This document shows positions 50,520 to 60,587 of a stretch of 64,000 nucleotides of DNA, piece by piece (positions within the stretch are counted from its first letter, which is position 1; each line of letters begins with the position of its first letter). Both the position numbers and the translations under genes were made by a program. This DNA comes from Nocardioides iriomotensis. Its GTDB lineage: Bacteria; Actinomycetota; Actinomycetes; Propionibacteriales; Nocardioidaceae. The DNA lies in contig NZ_SDPU01000034.1 in the NCBI RefSeq assembly GCF_004168035.1, positions 62,001-126,000 on the forward strand, given 5' to 3'. A model generated the notes under the pieces. That model did no database searches, was not told the origin of the DNA, and saw nothing but the letters and a program-made list of their open reading frames with translations.

Positions 50520-51989
50520 GTGGCGGAGCTCTACATCGAGGGTCAGTGGGTGTCCGCCCGATCGGGCGGGCGTCGCGAAGTCCGCTGCCCGGCCAACGGT
50601 GACCTCGTCGGCGAGGTCGACGAGGCCGGTGCCGACGACTGCGCCGCGGCCATCGGCGCGGCCCACCGGGCGTTCCACACGGGCCCTTGGCCGGGGTGGT
50701 CGGCGCGTGAGCGCGGCGACCTGCTGCTGCGCCTGGCCGACCTGCTCGAGCGCGACGCGGCCGACGTCGCCCGGATGGAGTCGCTCGACACCGGCAAGCG
50801 CCTCGTCGAGAGCGAGTACGACGTCGCCGACGTCGTCTCCGTCTTCCGCCACTACGGCCACGTCGCCACCGAGGAGGCGGGCCGGGTCGTCGACACCGGC
50901 AACCCCGACGTGGTGAGCCGCGTGGTGCACGAGCCGATCGGCGTGTGCGGGCTGATCACGCCCTGGAACTACCCCCTGCTCCAGGTGTCCTGGAAGGTCG
51001 CGCCGTGCCTGGCCGCCGGCAACACGTTCGTGCTGAAGCCGAGCGAGCTGACCCCGCACTCCGCCATCCACCTGATGCGACTGCTCGACGAGGCGGGGTT
51101 GCCGGCGGGGGTCGGCAACCTCGTCCTCGGCACCGGTCCCGAGGCGGGCGCCCCGCTCTCGACCGACCCCCGTGTCGACCTGGTCTCGTTCACCGGCGGC
51201 CTCGCGACGGGCCGCCGGATCATGGCGGCGGCCTCCGGCACGGTGAAGAAGGTCGCGCTCGAGCTCGGCGGCAAGAACCCCAACATCGTCTTCGCCGACG
51301 CCGACCTCGAGGTGGCCCTCGACTTCGCACTCACCGCCGTCTTCCTGCACTCCGGCCAGGTGTGCTCGGCGGGCGCGCGCCTGCTCGTCGAGGAGTCCAT
51401 CCACGACGACTTCGTCGAGGAGCTCGTCGAGCGGGCGGGCCGGATCCGGCTCGGCGGCCCGTTCGACGACAAGGCCGAGACCGGACCGCTGACGAGCGCC
51501 GCGCACCGCGACAAGGTCGAGGCCTACGTCGCCGCCGGGATCGAGGAGGGCGCCTGGCTGCGCTGCGGCGGGGCCCGGCCCGACGAGCCCGAGCTCGCCG
51601 GCGGCTTCTACTACCTGCCGACCGTCCTCGACCGCTGCACCAGCGACATGTCGGTGACGCAGGACGAGTCGTTCGGGCCGGTGCTCACGGTGGAGTACTT
51701 CCGCACCGAGGACGAGGCGGTCGCGACCGCCAACGACAGCATCTACGGCCTGGCCGGCGCGGTGTGGACCCAGGACGCCGGCAAGGCGCAACGGGTCGCC
51801 GCCCGCCTGCGGATGGGCACGGTGTGGATCAACGACTACCACCCCTACGTGCCCCAGGCCGAGTGGGGCGGCTACAAGCAGTCCGGCACCGGACGCGAGC
51901 TCGGGGTCGCCGGCCTCGACGAGTATCGCGAGACCAAGCACATCTGGCACAACATCCGGCCGGCCGCCCAGCACTGGTTCAACGGATAG
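50520..51989 (+). CDS. betB: Betaine aldehyde dehydrogenase-like aldehyde dehydrogenase
   Basis: 489 residues. NAD(P)-dependent oxidation of betaine aldehyde to glycine betaine is expected from its pairing with betA. ALDH blocks: PWNYPLLQVSWKVAPCLAAGN, FTGGLATGRRIM, the general-base glutamate in LELGGKNPNIVF, and the nucleophilic cysteine in HSGQVCSAGARLL. The ESFGPVLTV segment follows, then the C-terminal PQAEWGGYKQSGTGRELG. The GTG at 50520 follows AGAAGGG; a GTG two codons upstream (50514) and longer in-frame starts are weaker. Nine bases separate it from betA. Confidence 0.9.
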   Translation: MAELYIEGQWVSARSGGRREVRCPANGDLVGEVDEAGADDCAAAIGAAHRAFHTGPWPGWSARERGDLLLRLADLLERDAADVARMESLDTGKRLVESEYDVADVVSVFRHYGHVATEEAGRVVDTGNPDVVSRVVHEPIGVCGLITPWNYPLLQVSWKVAPCLAAGNTFVLKPSELTPHSAIHLMRLLDEAGLPAGVGNLVLGTGPEAGAPLSTDPRVDLVSFTGGLATGRRIMAAASGTVKKVALELGGKNPNIVFADADLEVALDFALTAVFLHSGQVCSAGARLLVEESIHDDFVEELVERAGRIRLGGPFDDKAETGPLTSAAHRDKVEAYVAAGIEEGAWLRCGGARPDEPELAGGFYYLPTVLDRCTSDMSVTQDESFGPVLTVEYFRTEDEAVATANDSIYGLAGAVWTQDAGKAQRVAARLRMGTVWINDYHPYVPQAEWGGYKQSGTGRELGVAGLDEYRETKHIWHNIRPAAQHWFNG

Positions 51990-51998
51990 GCGGCGGAC

Positions 51999-53720
51999 AT
52001 GGGTGCGGACCGGTACGACGTCGTCATCGTGGGAGGTGGCTCGGCCGGGTGCGCGCTCGCGAACCGCCTGTCCGCCGACCCGGGCACCAGCGTCCTCGTC
52101 CTGGAGGCCGGCCGGTCCGACTACCGGATCGACCCGTTCATCCACATGCCGGCGGCGCTGCCGATCCCCATCGGCAACCGGCTCTACGACTGGAAGTACG
52201 AGACCGACCCCGAGCCGCACCTCAACGACCGCCGGGTCTTCCACGCCCGCGGCAAGGTGCTCGGCGGCTCGTCGAGCATCAACGGGATGATCTTCCAGCG
52301 GGGCAACCCGATGGACTACGAGCGCTGGGGCGCCGAGCCCGGGATGAAGGAGTGGGACTACCTCCACTGCCTGCCGTACTTCAAGCGCATGGAGACCTGC
52401 CTGGCCGGCGCCGACGACTGGCGCGGCGGCGACGGGCCGCTCGTCCTGGAGCGCGGTCCCGCGACCAACCCGCTGTTCGGGGCGTTCTTCGAGGCGGCCC
52501 AGCAGGCCGGGTACCCGCTGACCGACGACGTCAACGGCTACCGCCAGGAGGGCTTCGCCCGGTTCGACCGCAACGTCCACCGCGGCCGCCGGCTCTCCGC
52601 CGCCCGCGCGTACCTCCACCCGGTGCGGTCGCGGAAGAACCTCTCGGTCGAGACCCTCGCGCTCGCCACGAAGGTGCGGTTCCGCGGCAGCCGCGCGGTG
52701 GGGGTCGACTACCTGCGCGGCGGCCGTCTGCACCGCAGCGTCGACGCCGGCCGCGTGATCCTCTGCGGCGGCGCGATCAACAGCCCGCAGCTGCTCCAGC
52801 TCTCCGGGGTCGGCGACGAGAAGCTCCTGCGCGAGCACGGCGTCGGCGTCATCCACCACCTGCCGGGCGTGGGGGAGAACCTCCAGGACCACCTCGAGGT
52901 CTACATCCAGTACGCCTCCAAGCAGCCCGTGTCGATCGCCCCCGGCCTGCGCTGGCGGGCCCGGCCCGGCATCGGCTACCAGTGGCTCGTGCACCGGCGC
53001 GGGCTCGGCGCGACGAACCACTTCGAGGGCGGCGGCTTCTGCCGCAGCAACGACGAGGTCGACTACCCCAACCTGATGTTCCACTTCCTGCCGGTCGCGA
53101 TCCGCTACGACGGCTCGTCGCCGACCGAGGGGCACGGGTACCAGGTGCACATCGGCCCGATGTACGCCGACACCCGCGGCTGGGTGCGGATCCGGTCCAC
53201 CGACCCCCGGGTGCACCCCTCGATGCAGTTCAACTACCTCTCCACGCCGACCGACCGCAAGGAGTGGGTCGAGGCCGTCCGGGTCGCGCGCGACATCCTC
53301 AACCAGCCGGCGTTCGCGCCGTACAACGACGGCGAGCTCTCGCCCGGCGCCAAGGTCGCGACCGAGGAGGAGATCCTCGACTGGGTCCGCGCGGACGCCG
53401 AGACGGCGCTGCACCCGTCCTGCACCGCCAAGATGGGCGTCGACGAGATGGCGGTGGTCGACCCCACCACGATGGGCGTGCACGGGCTCGAGGCGCTGTC
53501 CGTCGTCGACGCCTCGGTCTTCCCGTTCGTGACCAACGGGAACATCTACGCGCCCGTGATGATGGTGGCCGAGAAGGCCGCCGACCTGATCGCCGGGAAC
53601 ACCCCGCTCCCAGCGGCCGACGTGCCGTACTACCGCTACCGCGACGGCACCCCCCTCTACCCGCCTGGCGACCCCCGCAACGCCGCCGGCGACCTTCCCG
53701 GTGACGAGGAGCAGCGATGA
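51999..53720 (+). CDS. betA: Choline dehydrogenase-like GMC oxidoreductase
   Basis: 573 residues, FAD-dependent GMC family. It is expected to oxidise choline to betaine aldehyde, passing electrons to the respiratory chain. The FAD motif is [13 protein letters not shown] (12-24), GMC signature 1 is GGSSSINGM, signature 2 is [14 protein letters not shown], and the C-terminal active-site region is [13 protein letters not shown] followed by [13 protein letters not shown]. The ATG at 51999 is nine bases after the betB stop. The 3' end overlaps the ATPase gene start (53717). Size and order resemble other actinobacterial bet operons. Confidence 0.9.
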   Translation: MGADRYDVVIVGGGSAGCALANRLSADPGTSVLVLEAGRSDYRIDPFIHMPAALPIPIGNRLYDWKYETDPEPHLNDRRVFHARGKVLGGSSSINGMIFQRGNPMDYERWGAEPGMKEWDYLHCLPYFKRMETCLAGADDWRGGDGPLVLERGPATNPLFGAFFEAAQQAGYPLTDDVNGYRQEGFARFDRNVHRGRRLSAARAYLHPVRSRKNLSVETLALATKVRFRGSRAVGVDYLRGGRLHRSVDAGRVILCGGAINSPQLLQLSGVGDEKLLREHGVGVIHHLPGVGENLQDHLEVYIQYASKQPVSIAPGLRWRARPGIGYQWLVHRRGLGATNHFEGGGFCRSNDEVDYPNLMFHFLPVAIRYDGSSPTEGHGYQVHIGPMYADTRGWVRIRSTDPRVHPSMQFNYLSTPTDRKEWVEAVRVARDILNQPAFAPYNDGELSPGAKVATEEEILDWVRADAETALHPSCTAKMGVDEMAVVDPTTMGVHGLEALSVVDASVFPFVTNGNIYAPVMMVAEKAADLIAGNTPLPAADVPYYRYRDGTPLYPPGDPRNAAGDLPGDEEQR

Positions 53721-54793
53721 CCACCATGACCGACCACGAGCCGCAGGGCACCTCGGTCCCCGCGACCGACGCCGCCCTCGCGGTGCACAACCTCTGGAAG
53801 ATCTTCGGTAAGGGAGGCGACAAGATCCTCGGTACGCCCGACGCGGAGCTGCCGCGCCCGGAGCTCAAGGAGAAGACCGGCTGCGTCGTCGGCGTGAAGG
53901 ACGTGTCCTTCGAGGTCGCCCAGGGGGAGGTCTTCGTCGTCATGGGCCTGTCGGGCTCGGGCAAGTCGACCCTGGTGCGCTGCCTGACCCGGCTGATCGA
54001 GCCGACGGCCGGTGAGGTGATCGTCGACGGCGAGGACGTGACGAAGGCCAACGAGTCCCGGCTCCGTGAGCTCCGACGCAACCACGCGTCGATGGTGTTC
54101 CAGCACTTCGGGCTGCTGCCGCACCGCCAGGTGATCGACAACGTGGGCTACGGCCTCGAGATCCGCGGCGTGCCCAAGAAGGAGCGCCGGGCGAAGGCGG
54201 CCGAGGTAGTCGACCTGGTGGGTCTGTCCGGCTACGAGTTCTCCTACCCCGACCAGCTCTCCGGTGGCATGCAGCAGCGCGTCGGCCTGGCGAGGGCGCT
54301 GGCCGGTGACCCGAAGCTGCTGCTGTTCGACGAGCCGTTCTCCGCCCTCGACCCGCTGATCCGCCGGGACATGCAGAACGAGGTCATCCGGCTCCACCAC
54401 GAGCTGCGCAAGACGATGGTGTTCATCACCCACGACCTCGCGGAGGCGCTCAAGCTCGGCGACCGGATCCTGATCATGCGCGACGGCGAGGTGGTGCAGG
54501 TCGGCACGCCCGACCAGATCATCGGCGCACCGGCCGACGAGTACGTCCGCGACTTCACCTCCGAGGTCCCGCGCTCGCACGTGCTCACGCTCAAGTGGGT
54601 CATGCACGAGCCCAACGGGGACGCGGGTGACGGCCCGGTGCTCCAGGCCGACCAGATCGTCAAGGACGCCGCCCGCGTGGTGCTCGACCACCACGGCCCG
54701 TGCCGGGTCATGGACGGCGACAAGCTCGTGGGGGTCGTCGACGACGAGGACATCCTCCGCGTGGTCGTGGCCGAGGAGGAGGCCCCGGCATGA
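53717..54793 (+). CDS. Glycine betaine/proline ABC importer, ATP-binding protein
   Basis: 358 residues of the ProV/OpuAA family. The Walker A is GLSGSGKST (about 77-85). The signature [12 protein letters not shown] and Walker [14 protein letters not shown] follow. The C-terminus keeps one CBS-like stretch ([20 protein letters not shown]) where OpuAA proteins have a tandem pair, so the ionic-strength sensor may be reduced. The ATG overlaps the betA stop; its own stop overlaps the permease start (54790). Imports betaine or choline for the catabolic genes around it. Confidence 0.92.
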   Translation: MTTMTDHEPQGTSVPATDAALAVHNLWKIFGKGGDKILGTPDAELPRPELKEKTGCVVGVKDVSFEVAQGEVFVVMGLSGSGKSTLVRCLTRLIEPTAGEVIVDGEDVTKANESRLRELRRNHASMVFQHFGLLPHRQVIDNVGYGLEIRGVPKKERRAKAAEVVDLVGLSGYEFSYPDQLSGGMQQRVGLARALAGDPKLLLFDEPFSALDPLIRRDMQNEVIRLHHELRKTMVFITHDLAEALKLGDRILIMRDGEVVQVGTPDQIIGAPADEYVRDFTSEVPRSHVLTLKWVMHEPNGDAGDGPVLQADQIVKDAARVVLDHHGPCRVMDGDKLVGVVDDEDILRVVVAEEEAPA

Positions 54794-56826
54794 CGACCGT
54801 CGTCGCGCCTCCTCGCGCGGAGGCCAAGGAGCCCCCACCTCCACCCGCCGAACCGCGCCACCTGCCCCGCTGGGCGTGGGCGCTGATCGTGATCGGCGTC
54901 TGGATCGTTGTCTGGGCCTTCACCAAGGGCCAGGACACGCTGACGCTCGGAGCGCGCGAGCACACCCAGCTCCAGAACGACCTCACCGAGTTCCGCAACG
55001 CGGTGCTCGCCAGCCGCGACACCAACCCGTTCATCCAGTTCACCTACCAGCTCGGCGAGTGGTTCAAGGAAGCCGTCGAGTGGTGCCAGCGGATGATCTC
55101 CATCCCCGACTTCCCGCGCCCGGTGCCGCAGATCGGCTGGCTGGGCGTCACCGCGGTCGCGGTGTGGATCGGGCTGGCGGTCGCCGGCTGGCGGATCGCC
55201 CTCCTGGTCGCGGCGTCGTTCGTGTCCTTCGGGCTCTTCGGCTACTGGTCGGACTCGATGGACCTGCTGATCGTGACCTTCGTGTCGGTCTCCGTCGCCG
55301 TCCTCATCGGGATGCCGCTGGCGGTGCTGCTCGGCACTACCAGCCGGCTCGGCAACTCGATCATCAACACGATCCTCGACATCTTCCAGACGATGCCGAC
55401 CTTCGTGTACCTGCTGCCGATCGTGCTCTTCTTCGGCATCGGCGCGTCCGCCGCCGTCGTCTGCACCCTGATCTACGCGCTGCCCCCGCTGATCCGCATC
55501 GCGGGCCACGGCATCCGCTCGGTGCCGTCCACCACCATCGAGGCCACCGACTCGGCCGGTCAAACCAGCTGGCAGCGGCTGCGCAAGGTGCAGCTGCCGA
55601 TGGCGCGCAAGACGATCGTGGTCGGCCTCAACCAGACGATCATGGCCGCGCTGTCGATGGCGACCATCGCGGCGTACGTCGATGGCCCGGGCCTCGGTCA
55701 GCCGGTGCTCCAGTCGCTGTTCAAGAACGACGTGGGCGGGGCGTTCGTGCCCGGCATGCTCATCGTCGTCATGGCGGTCATGCTCGACCGCACCACGACC
55801 GCGGCGAGCGAAGCGTCCGAGAAGGCGGCTCGGGGCCGCATCAACATGCGGCAGCGGCGGATCGTGCTCGCGGTCGCGGCGGTGCCCGTGCTCGTCGCCC
55901 TGTGGATGTCGCGCTTCTACACGTGGGCGGCGGCGTTCCCCGAGAACAACCTGGGCCCCTCGGTCGCCGACGCCGTCAACAGCTTCACCGAGTGGTTCGT
56001 CGACGCCTTCGGCGGTGCGACGGAGTGGTTCAAGAACGTCATCACCGAGGCGCTGATCAACCCCATGCAGTCGCTGCTGGCGGAGTCGCCCTGGTACGTC
56101 ACCGCCACTGCGATCATGGCCCTGGCCCTCGTGCTCGGCGGGCTGCGGGCGCTGATGCCGACGGTGATCTGCCTGATCGGCATCTACATCTTCGGCCTCT
56201 GGCACGACGCGATGATCACGCTGACGATGACCATGGTCGGCACGGTCCTGGTCATGGTCATGGCCCTCGTGTTCGGCGTGTGGATGGCCCGCCGCAAGTC
56301 CGTGGACCTGCTGCTCCGTCCGCTGCTCGACGCCGGCCAGACCATCCCGCCGTTCGTCTACCTGATCCCGATGCTCGCGCTGTTCGGGCCGACCCGCTTC
56401 ACCGCGATCGTCGCCGGTGTCATCTACGCCGCGCCGGTGGCCATCAAGCTCGTCGCGGACGGTGTCGCCGGGGTCTCCTCGTCGACCGTCGAGGCGTCGC
56501 GCTCGACCGGCGCGACGACGTGGCAGGAGATCACCAAGGTGCAGCTGCCGATGTCCAAGGGGTCGATCGTGCTGGCCGCCAACCAGGGCCTGCTCTTCAT
56601 GCTCTCCATGGCGGTCATCGGCGGCATGGTCGGCGCCGGCGCGCTCGGCTACGACGTCGTCCTCGGCTTCTCCCGCTCGGAGGAGTGGGGCAAGGGCGCC
56701 GCCGCCGGCATCACCATCGTGCTGATCGGCATCATGCTCGACCGCATCGCCCGGGCGGCGGCCAACCAGGACCCGATCACGCACAACCCGACCCGTCGCC
56801 CGTGGTGGCGCTCCTCCATGGGGTGA
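54790..56826 (+). CDS. Betaine ABC permease with two fused ProW-type domains
   Basis: 678 residues, about twice a normal ProW/OpuAB subunit. Two homologous permease halves are visible, about 150-335 and 480-665. Each carries the coupling-type segment before [30 protein letters not shown] near 258 and [20 protein letters not shown] near 577. Each half also has the TIEA/TVEA motif and the YLLP/YLIP helix. The N-terminus (1-30) is Pro-rich and cytoplasmic, then one helix. A single polypeptide could form the transport channel that normally needs a homodimer. Good coupling to the ATPase gene upstream and 67 bases to the binding-protein gene. Confidence 0.9.
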   Translation: MTTVVAPPRAEAKEPPPPPAEPRHLPRWAWALIVIGVWIVVWAFTKGQDTLTLGAREHTQLQNDLTEFRNAVLASRDTNPFIQFTYQLGEWFKEAVEWCQRMISIPDFPRPVPQIGWLGVTAVAVWIGLAVAGWRIALLVAASFVSFGLFGYWSDSMDLLIVTFVSVSVAVLIGMPLAVLLGTTSRLGNSIINTILDIFQTMPTFVYLLPIVLFFGIGASAAVVCTLIYALPPLIRIAGHGIRSVPSTTIEATDSAGQTSWQRLRKVQLPMARKTIVVGLNQTIMAALSMATIAAYVDGPGLGQPVLQSLFKNDVGGAFVPGMLIVVMAVMLDRTTTAASEASEKAARGRINMRQRRIVLAVAAVPVLVALWMSRFYTWAAAFPENNLGPSVADAVNSFTEWFVDAFGGATEWFKNVITEALINPMQSLLAESPWYVTATAIMALALVLGGLRALMPTVICLIGIYIFGLWHDAMITLTMTMVGTVLVMVMALVFGVWMARRKSVDLLLRPLLDAGQTIPPFVYLIPMLALFGPTRFTAIVAGVIYAAPVAIKLVADGVAGVSSSTVEASRSTGATTWQEITKVQLPMSKGSIVLAANQGLLFMLSMAVIGGMVGAGALGYDVVLGFSRSEEWGKGAAAGITIVLIGIMLDRIARAAANQDPITHNPTRRPWWRSSMG

Positions 56827-56893
56827 CAGGGGCTGGCGACGTCGGGGACACAGGACTCGGAAACGTAATCGCACTCGCGACAAGGAGTACGGA

Positions 56894-57892
56894 ATGCGGA
56901 ACACACGGAACGGATGGATGCGCGGCGCCCGCGCGGTTGCGGTCGTGGCGTGCGTCACCGTGGTGGCCGCCTGCGGCGGCGGCTCGATCGAAGAGCAGAC
57001 CCAGGCCAACGAGGACCAGGCCGCCGAAGCAGGAGGCGAGTGCGGTGACCTGAACATGGCCGTGAACCCCTGGGTCGGCTACGAGGCCAGCGCCTACGTC
57101 GTCGGCACGGTCGCGCAGGAGGAGCTCGGCTGCACGGTCAACTACAAGGACCTCAAGGAGGACGTCTCCTGGCAGGGCTTCGGCACCGGCGAGGTCGACG
57201 TGGTGATCGAGGACTGGGGCCACCCCGACCTGGAGAAGAAGTTCGTCGAGTCGAAGGGCGGCGACGGCAGCGCGACCGACTTCGGGGAGAACGGCAACGT
57301 CGGCATCATCGGCTGGTACGTCCCGGGCTGGCTGGCCGAGGAGCACCCGGACATCCTCGACTACAAGAACCTCAACAAGTACGCCAAGGACTTCGCCACG
57401 TCCGAGTCGGGCGGACAGGGTCAGTTCCTGGGCTCCGACCCGTCGTACGTCCAGTTCGACGAGGCGATCATCGACAACCTGGGCCTCGACTTCAAGGTCG
57501 TCTTCTCCGGTGGTGAGGCCGCCACGATCACCGCGTTCGAGCAGGCGCAGAAGAACAAGGAGTGGCTGATCGGCTACTTCTGGGAGCCGCAGTACATCCA
57601 CGCCGAGATCCCGCTGGAGCAGGTCAAGCTGCCGCCGTACACGGACGGCTGCCAGGACGTCCCGGCGAAGGTGGCGTGCGCCTACCCCGACACCCCGCTG
57701 AAGAAGTTCGTCTCCACCGACTGGTCCGAGTCCGACTCGACCGCCGTCGGCCTGGTGAAGAACTTCAAGTGGACCAACGACGACCAGAACCTGGTCGCGG
57801 CGTACATCACCTCCGACGGCATGTCGCCCGAGGACGCCGCGGCGAAGTGGGTGAAGGACAACCCCGACAAGGTCCAGGCCTGGCTCGGCTGA
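56894..57892 (+). CDS. Glycine betaine-binding lipoprotein (ProX/OpuAC-like)
   Basis: 332 residues. The signal peptide with lipobox VAAC puts the lipid-modified cysteine at C27, so the protein is anchored outside the membrane. The mature domain has the OpuAC pattern NMAVNPWVGYEASAYVVGTVAQEELG, EDVSWQGFGTGEVDVVIEDWGHP, and GSDPSYVQFDEAIIDNLGLD. It is rich in tryptophan and tyrosine, as expected for an aromatic cage around a quaternary ammonium group. AAGGAGTACGG precedes the ATG at 56894. Last gene of the importer; a strong terminator follows. Confidence 0.93.
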   Translation: MRNTRNGWMRGARAVAVVACVTVVAACGGGSIEEQTQANEDQAAEAGGECGDLNMAVNPWVGYEASAYVVGTVAQEELGCTVNYKDLKEDVSWQGFGTGEVDVVIEDWGHPDLEKKFVESKGGDGSATDFGENGNVGIIGWYVPGWLAEEHPDILDYKNLNKYAKDFATSESGGQGQFLGSDPSYVQFDEAIIDNLGLDFKVVFSGGEAATITAFEQAQKNKEWLIGYFWEPQYIHAEIPLEQVKLPPYTDGCQDVPAKVACAYPDTPLKKFVSTDWSESDSTAVGLVKNFKWTNDDQNLVAAYITSDGMSPEDAAAKWVKDNPDKVQAWLG

Positions 57893-57918
57893 TCCGAGGC
57901 GCCACACGACACCCGACC

Positions 57919-57945
57919 GGGGCGGCACGCACCGCGTGCCGCCCC
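57919..57945 (+). terminator. Strong intrinsic-type hairpin after the betaine-binding protein gene
   Basis: GGGGCGGCACGC (57919-57930) and GCGTGCCGCCCC (57934-57945) pair over 12 bases around loop ACC, 27 bases past the stop. It is the longest perfect hairpin noticed in the window. It separates the bet/importer operon from the dimethylglycine operon. Confidence 0.85.
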
Positions 57946-57967
57946 GTTCCGTTCCCGGCCCGTCCTC

Positions 57968-57997
57968 TTGACGGGCGCGGGCGGCACCGCACAGACT
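57968..57997 (+). promoter_or_regulatory. Possible promoter of the dimethylglycine dehydrogenase operon
   Basis: TTGACG (57968-57973) and CAGACT (57992-57997) are 18 bases apart. The -10 is weak. The GTTGCG operator lies downstream at 58024-58040, a position that fits repression. Confidence 0.35.
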
Positions 57998-58023
57998 GAG
58001 TGTTGTTCCAAATAGCGCATCAG

Positions 58024-58040
58024 GTTGCGTGATACGCAAC
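58024..58040 (+). promoter_or_regulatory. GTTGCG-N5-CGCAAC operator before the dimethylglycine dehydrogenase gene
   Basis: GTTGCG-TGATA-CGCAAC, perfect 6-base arms, 14 bases before the ATG at 58055 and flanked by the same ATCAG...A as at betB (50474-50490). Confidence 0.75.
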
Positions 58041-58054
58041 AAGGAGTTGAGCTC

Positions 58055-60580
58055 ATGGCCACCGTTCCCCCCACCGCCCGTGTCGTGGTCATCGGCGCGG
58101 GCATCGTCGGCAACAGCCTCGTCCACCACCTGGCCCGGCTCGGCTGGCGCGACATCGTGCAGATCGACAAGGGTCCGCTGCCCAACCCCGGCGGCTCCAC
58201 CGGTCACGCCTCGAACTTCATCTTCCCGGTGGACCACTCCCGGGAGATCACGGACCTGACGCTCGACTCCGTGCGCCAGTACAAGGAGATGGGCGTCTTC
58301 ACCGAGTCCGGCGGCTTCGAGCTCGCCCGCACGGAGGCGCGCATGGAGGAGCTGCGCCGGCGGATGTCGTCCGCCAAGGCGTGGGGGATCGAGGCGCACC
58401 TGGTCGACCCCGCCTTCGTGAAGGAGAAGGTGCCCTTCATCGAGACGGACCAGTTCATCGGCGCGTTCTGGACGCCCAGCGTCGGCGTCGTCGACTCGCT
58501 GCGCGCGGGCACGATCATGCGCGAGAGCGCGCTGGAGACCGGTGCCCTCACCGTCGTACCGACGGTCGAGGTGGTCGGTCTCGACACCGAGGAGGACGGC
58601 GCCGGGCGCCGCCGGATCACCCGCGTGCGCACCACGGACGGCGACATCGAGGCCGAGACCGTGGTCATCGCGTGCGGCGTCTGGAGCCCCAAGATCGGCG
58701 ACATGGCAGGGATCTCGATCCCGCTGACCCCGGCCGTGCACCAGATGATCAGCGTCGGTCCGTGCCCGCAGCTCGCGGAGCAGGAGGGCGAGATCAGCTT
58801 CCCGATCGTGCGGGACATGGACACCTTCTGCTACGAGCGCCAGCACGGCGCCGACATGGAGGTCGGGTCCTATGCCCACCGCGCGATCCTGCACGAGCCC
58901 GAGGACATCCCGTCGATCGAGCAGGCCAAGCTGTCCCCGACGGAGATGCCCTTCACCTCCGACGACTTCGACCCGCAGCTGGAGCAGGCCTACGAGCTGA
59001 TGCCCGAGCTGCTCGGCGCCGACGGCGCGGAGATGCGCTACGCCATCAACGGGCTCCTCTCGCTGACCTGCGACGGCAGCCCGATCCTCGGTGAGAGCGA
59101 GGTCCGCGGCCTCTGGACCGCGGCCGCGGTCTGGATCAAGGAGGGCCCGGGCGTCGGCCGTGCGGTCGCGGAGTGGATGACGCACGGCCACCCGGAGATC
59201 GACGTCAACGCCAGCGACGTGGCCCGCTTCCACCAGCACCAGAAGCGCCGGGAGCACACCCGGCTGCGCACGACCGAGGCGTTCATCAAGACCTACGGCA
59301 TCATCCACCCCTCCGAGCAGTACGAGTCCGACCGCGAGCAGCGGCTCTCGCCGATGCACGAGTCGCAGAAGAAGCTCGGTGCGTTCTTCTACGAGACCGC
59401 CGGCTGGGAGCGGCCGCACTGGTACGAGTCCAACGCCCACCTCCTCGAGGTGTACGGCGACGCCGTGATGCCGCGCGAGCACGAGTGGGACTCCCGCTGG
59501 TGGAGCCCGATCATCAACGCCGAGCACCTGCGCATGCGCGAGGCCGCCGGTGTCATCGACCTGTCGGCGTTCTGCATCTTCGACATCGAGGGCCCGGGCG
59601 CGCTCGAGTCCGTGCAGCGCACGTGCGTCGCGCAGTGCGACGTGGCGGTCGGCAAGGTCGTCTACACGCCGGTGCTCGACGCCCGCGGCGGGTTCAAGAG
59701 CGACCTCACCGTGATGCGGCTCGGCGACGACCACTTCCGCGTGGTCACCGGCGGCGCGCACGGCATGGCCGACCGCAAGTCGTTCACCGACCAGCTCGTC
59801 GACGACGGCGCCACCAGGCTGACCGACCGCACCGACGAGCTGAGCACGATCGGGCTGTGGGGCCCCCGCGCCCGCGACATCCTGGCCTCGCTCACGTCCG
59901 ACGACGTGTCGGACGCCGGCTTCGGGTTCCTCACCTGCCGTGAGGTCCAGGTCAAGGGCACGCCCGTCCTGGCATCGCGCATCTCCTACGTCGGCGAGCT
60001 CGGCTGGGAGCTCTACGTCCCGATGGACGCGGCGGCCGGCGTGTGGGAGACCCTGCTCGAGGCCGGGTCCTCCCACGGCGCCGTACCCGTGGGAATCGGG
60101 GTCTACGGCACCACCGGCCGGATCGAGAAGGGCTACCGCGCCTTCGGCTTCGAGCTCGACGGGGAGCGCAGCATCGTCGAGGCCGGCATGCAGCGGCCGA
60201 AGGTGAAGACCGCCGACTTCGTCGGCCGGGAGGCCTACCTCCGGCAGCGCGAGGAGGCACCCCGGACGGTGCTCTGCACGATGACCGTCGACGACCACAC
60301 GTCGGCGAGCGGCGCGAAGCGCTACATGCTCGGCGGGGAACCAATCCTGACGCGTGACGGCGGCACCCTGACCGACGGTCACGGCCACCACCCGTACGTC
60401 ACGACCGCGGGCTCCGCGCCCTCGCTCGGCAAGCACGTGCTGATGGCCTACCTGCCGCCGGACCAGGCGGTCATCGGCAACCAGCTCGCCGTGTCCTACA
60501 TGGAGGAGCTCTACCCGGTCACGGTCGGCTCGGTCGACGCCACCCCGCTGCTCGACCCGGCCAACGAGCGGATCCGGTGA
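58055..60580 (+). CDS. Dimethylglycine dehydrogenase-like flavoprotein (DAO-GcvT)
   Basis: 841 residues, the length of dimethylglycine oxidase and dehydrogenase. N-terminal FAD domain (GAGIVG near 14-19) and a covalent-flavin-type histidine H51 in GGSTGHASN, comparable to the STxHA histidine of DMGDH/sarcosine dehydrogenase. The C-terminal GcvT-like folate domain is about 420-825, with SAFCIFDIEGPGALESVQR, GYRAFGFELDGE and a tail with VSYMEELYPVTV. It demethylates dimethylglycine or sarcosine and passes the carbon to THF. Adjacent etfBA indicate electrons go to ETF, so a dehydrogenase is more likely than an oxidase. The ATG at 58055 follows AAGGAGTTGAGC. Dimethylglycine versus sarcosine cannot be decided from sequence. 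Confidence 0.87.
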   Translation: MATVPPTARVVVIGAGIVGNSLVHHLARLGWRDIVQIDKGPLPNPGGSTGHASNFIFPVDHSREITDLTLDSVRQYKEMGVFTESGGFELARTEARMEELRRRMSSAKAWGIEAHLVDPAFVKEKVPFIETDQFIGAFWTPSVGVVDSLRAGTIMRESALETGALTVVPTVEVVGLDTEEDGAGRRRITRVRTTDGDIEAETVVIACGVWSPKIGDMAGISIPLTPAVHQMISVGPCPQLAEQEGEISFPIVRDMDTFCYERQHGADMEVGSYAHRAILHEPEDIPSIEQAKLSPTEMPFTSDDFDPQLEQAYELMPELLGADGAEMRYAINGLLSLTCDGSPILGESEVRGLWTAAAVWIKEGPGVGRAVAEWMTHGHPEIDVNASDVARFHQHQKRREHTRLRTTEAFIKTYGIIHPSEQYESDREQRLSPMHESQKKLGAFFYETAGWERPHWYESNAHLLEVYGDAVMPREHEWDSRWWSPIINAEHLRMREAAGVIDLSAFCIFDIEGPGALESVQRTCVAQCDVAVGKVVYTPVLDARGGFKSDLTVMRLGDDHFRVVTGGAHGMADRKSFTDQLVDDGATRLTDRTDELSTIGLWGPRARDILASLTSDDVSDAGFGFLTCREVQVKGTPVLASRISYVGELGWELYVPMDAAAGVWETLLEAGSSHGAVPVGIGVYGTTGRIEKGYRAFGFELDGERSIVEAGMQRPKVKTADFVGREAYLRQREEAPRTVLCTMTVDDHTSASGAKRYMLGGEPILTRDGGTLTDGHGHHPYVTTAGSAPSLGKHVLMAYLPPDQAVIGNQLAVSYMEELYPVTVGSVDATPLLDPANERIR

Positions 60581-60587
60581 GGCAGCG

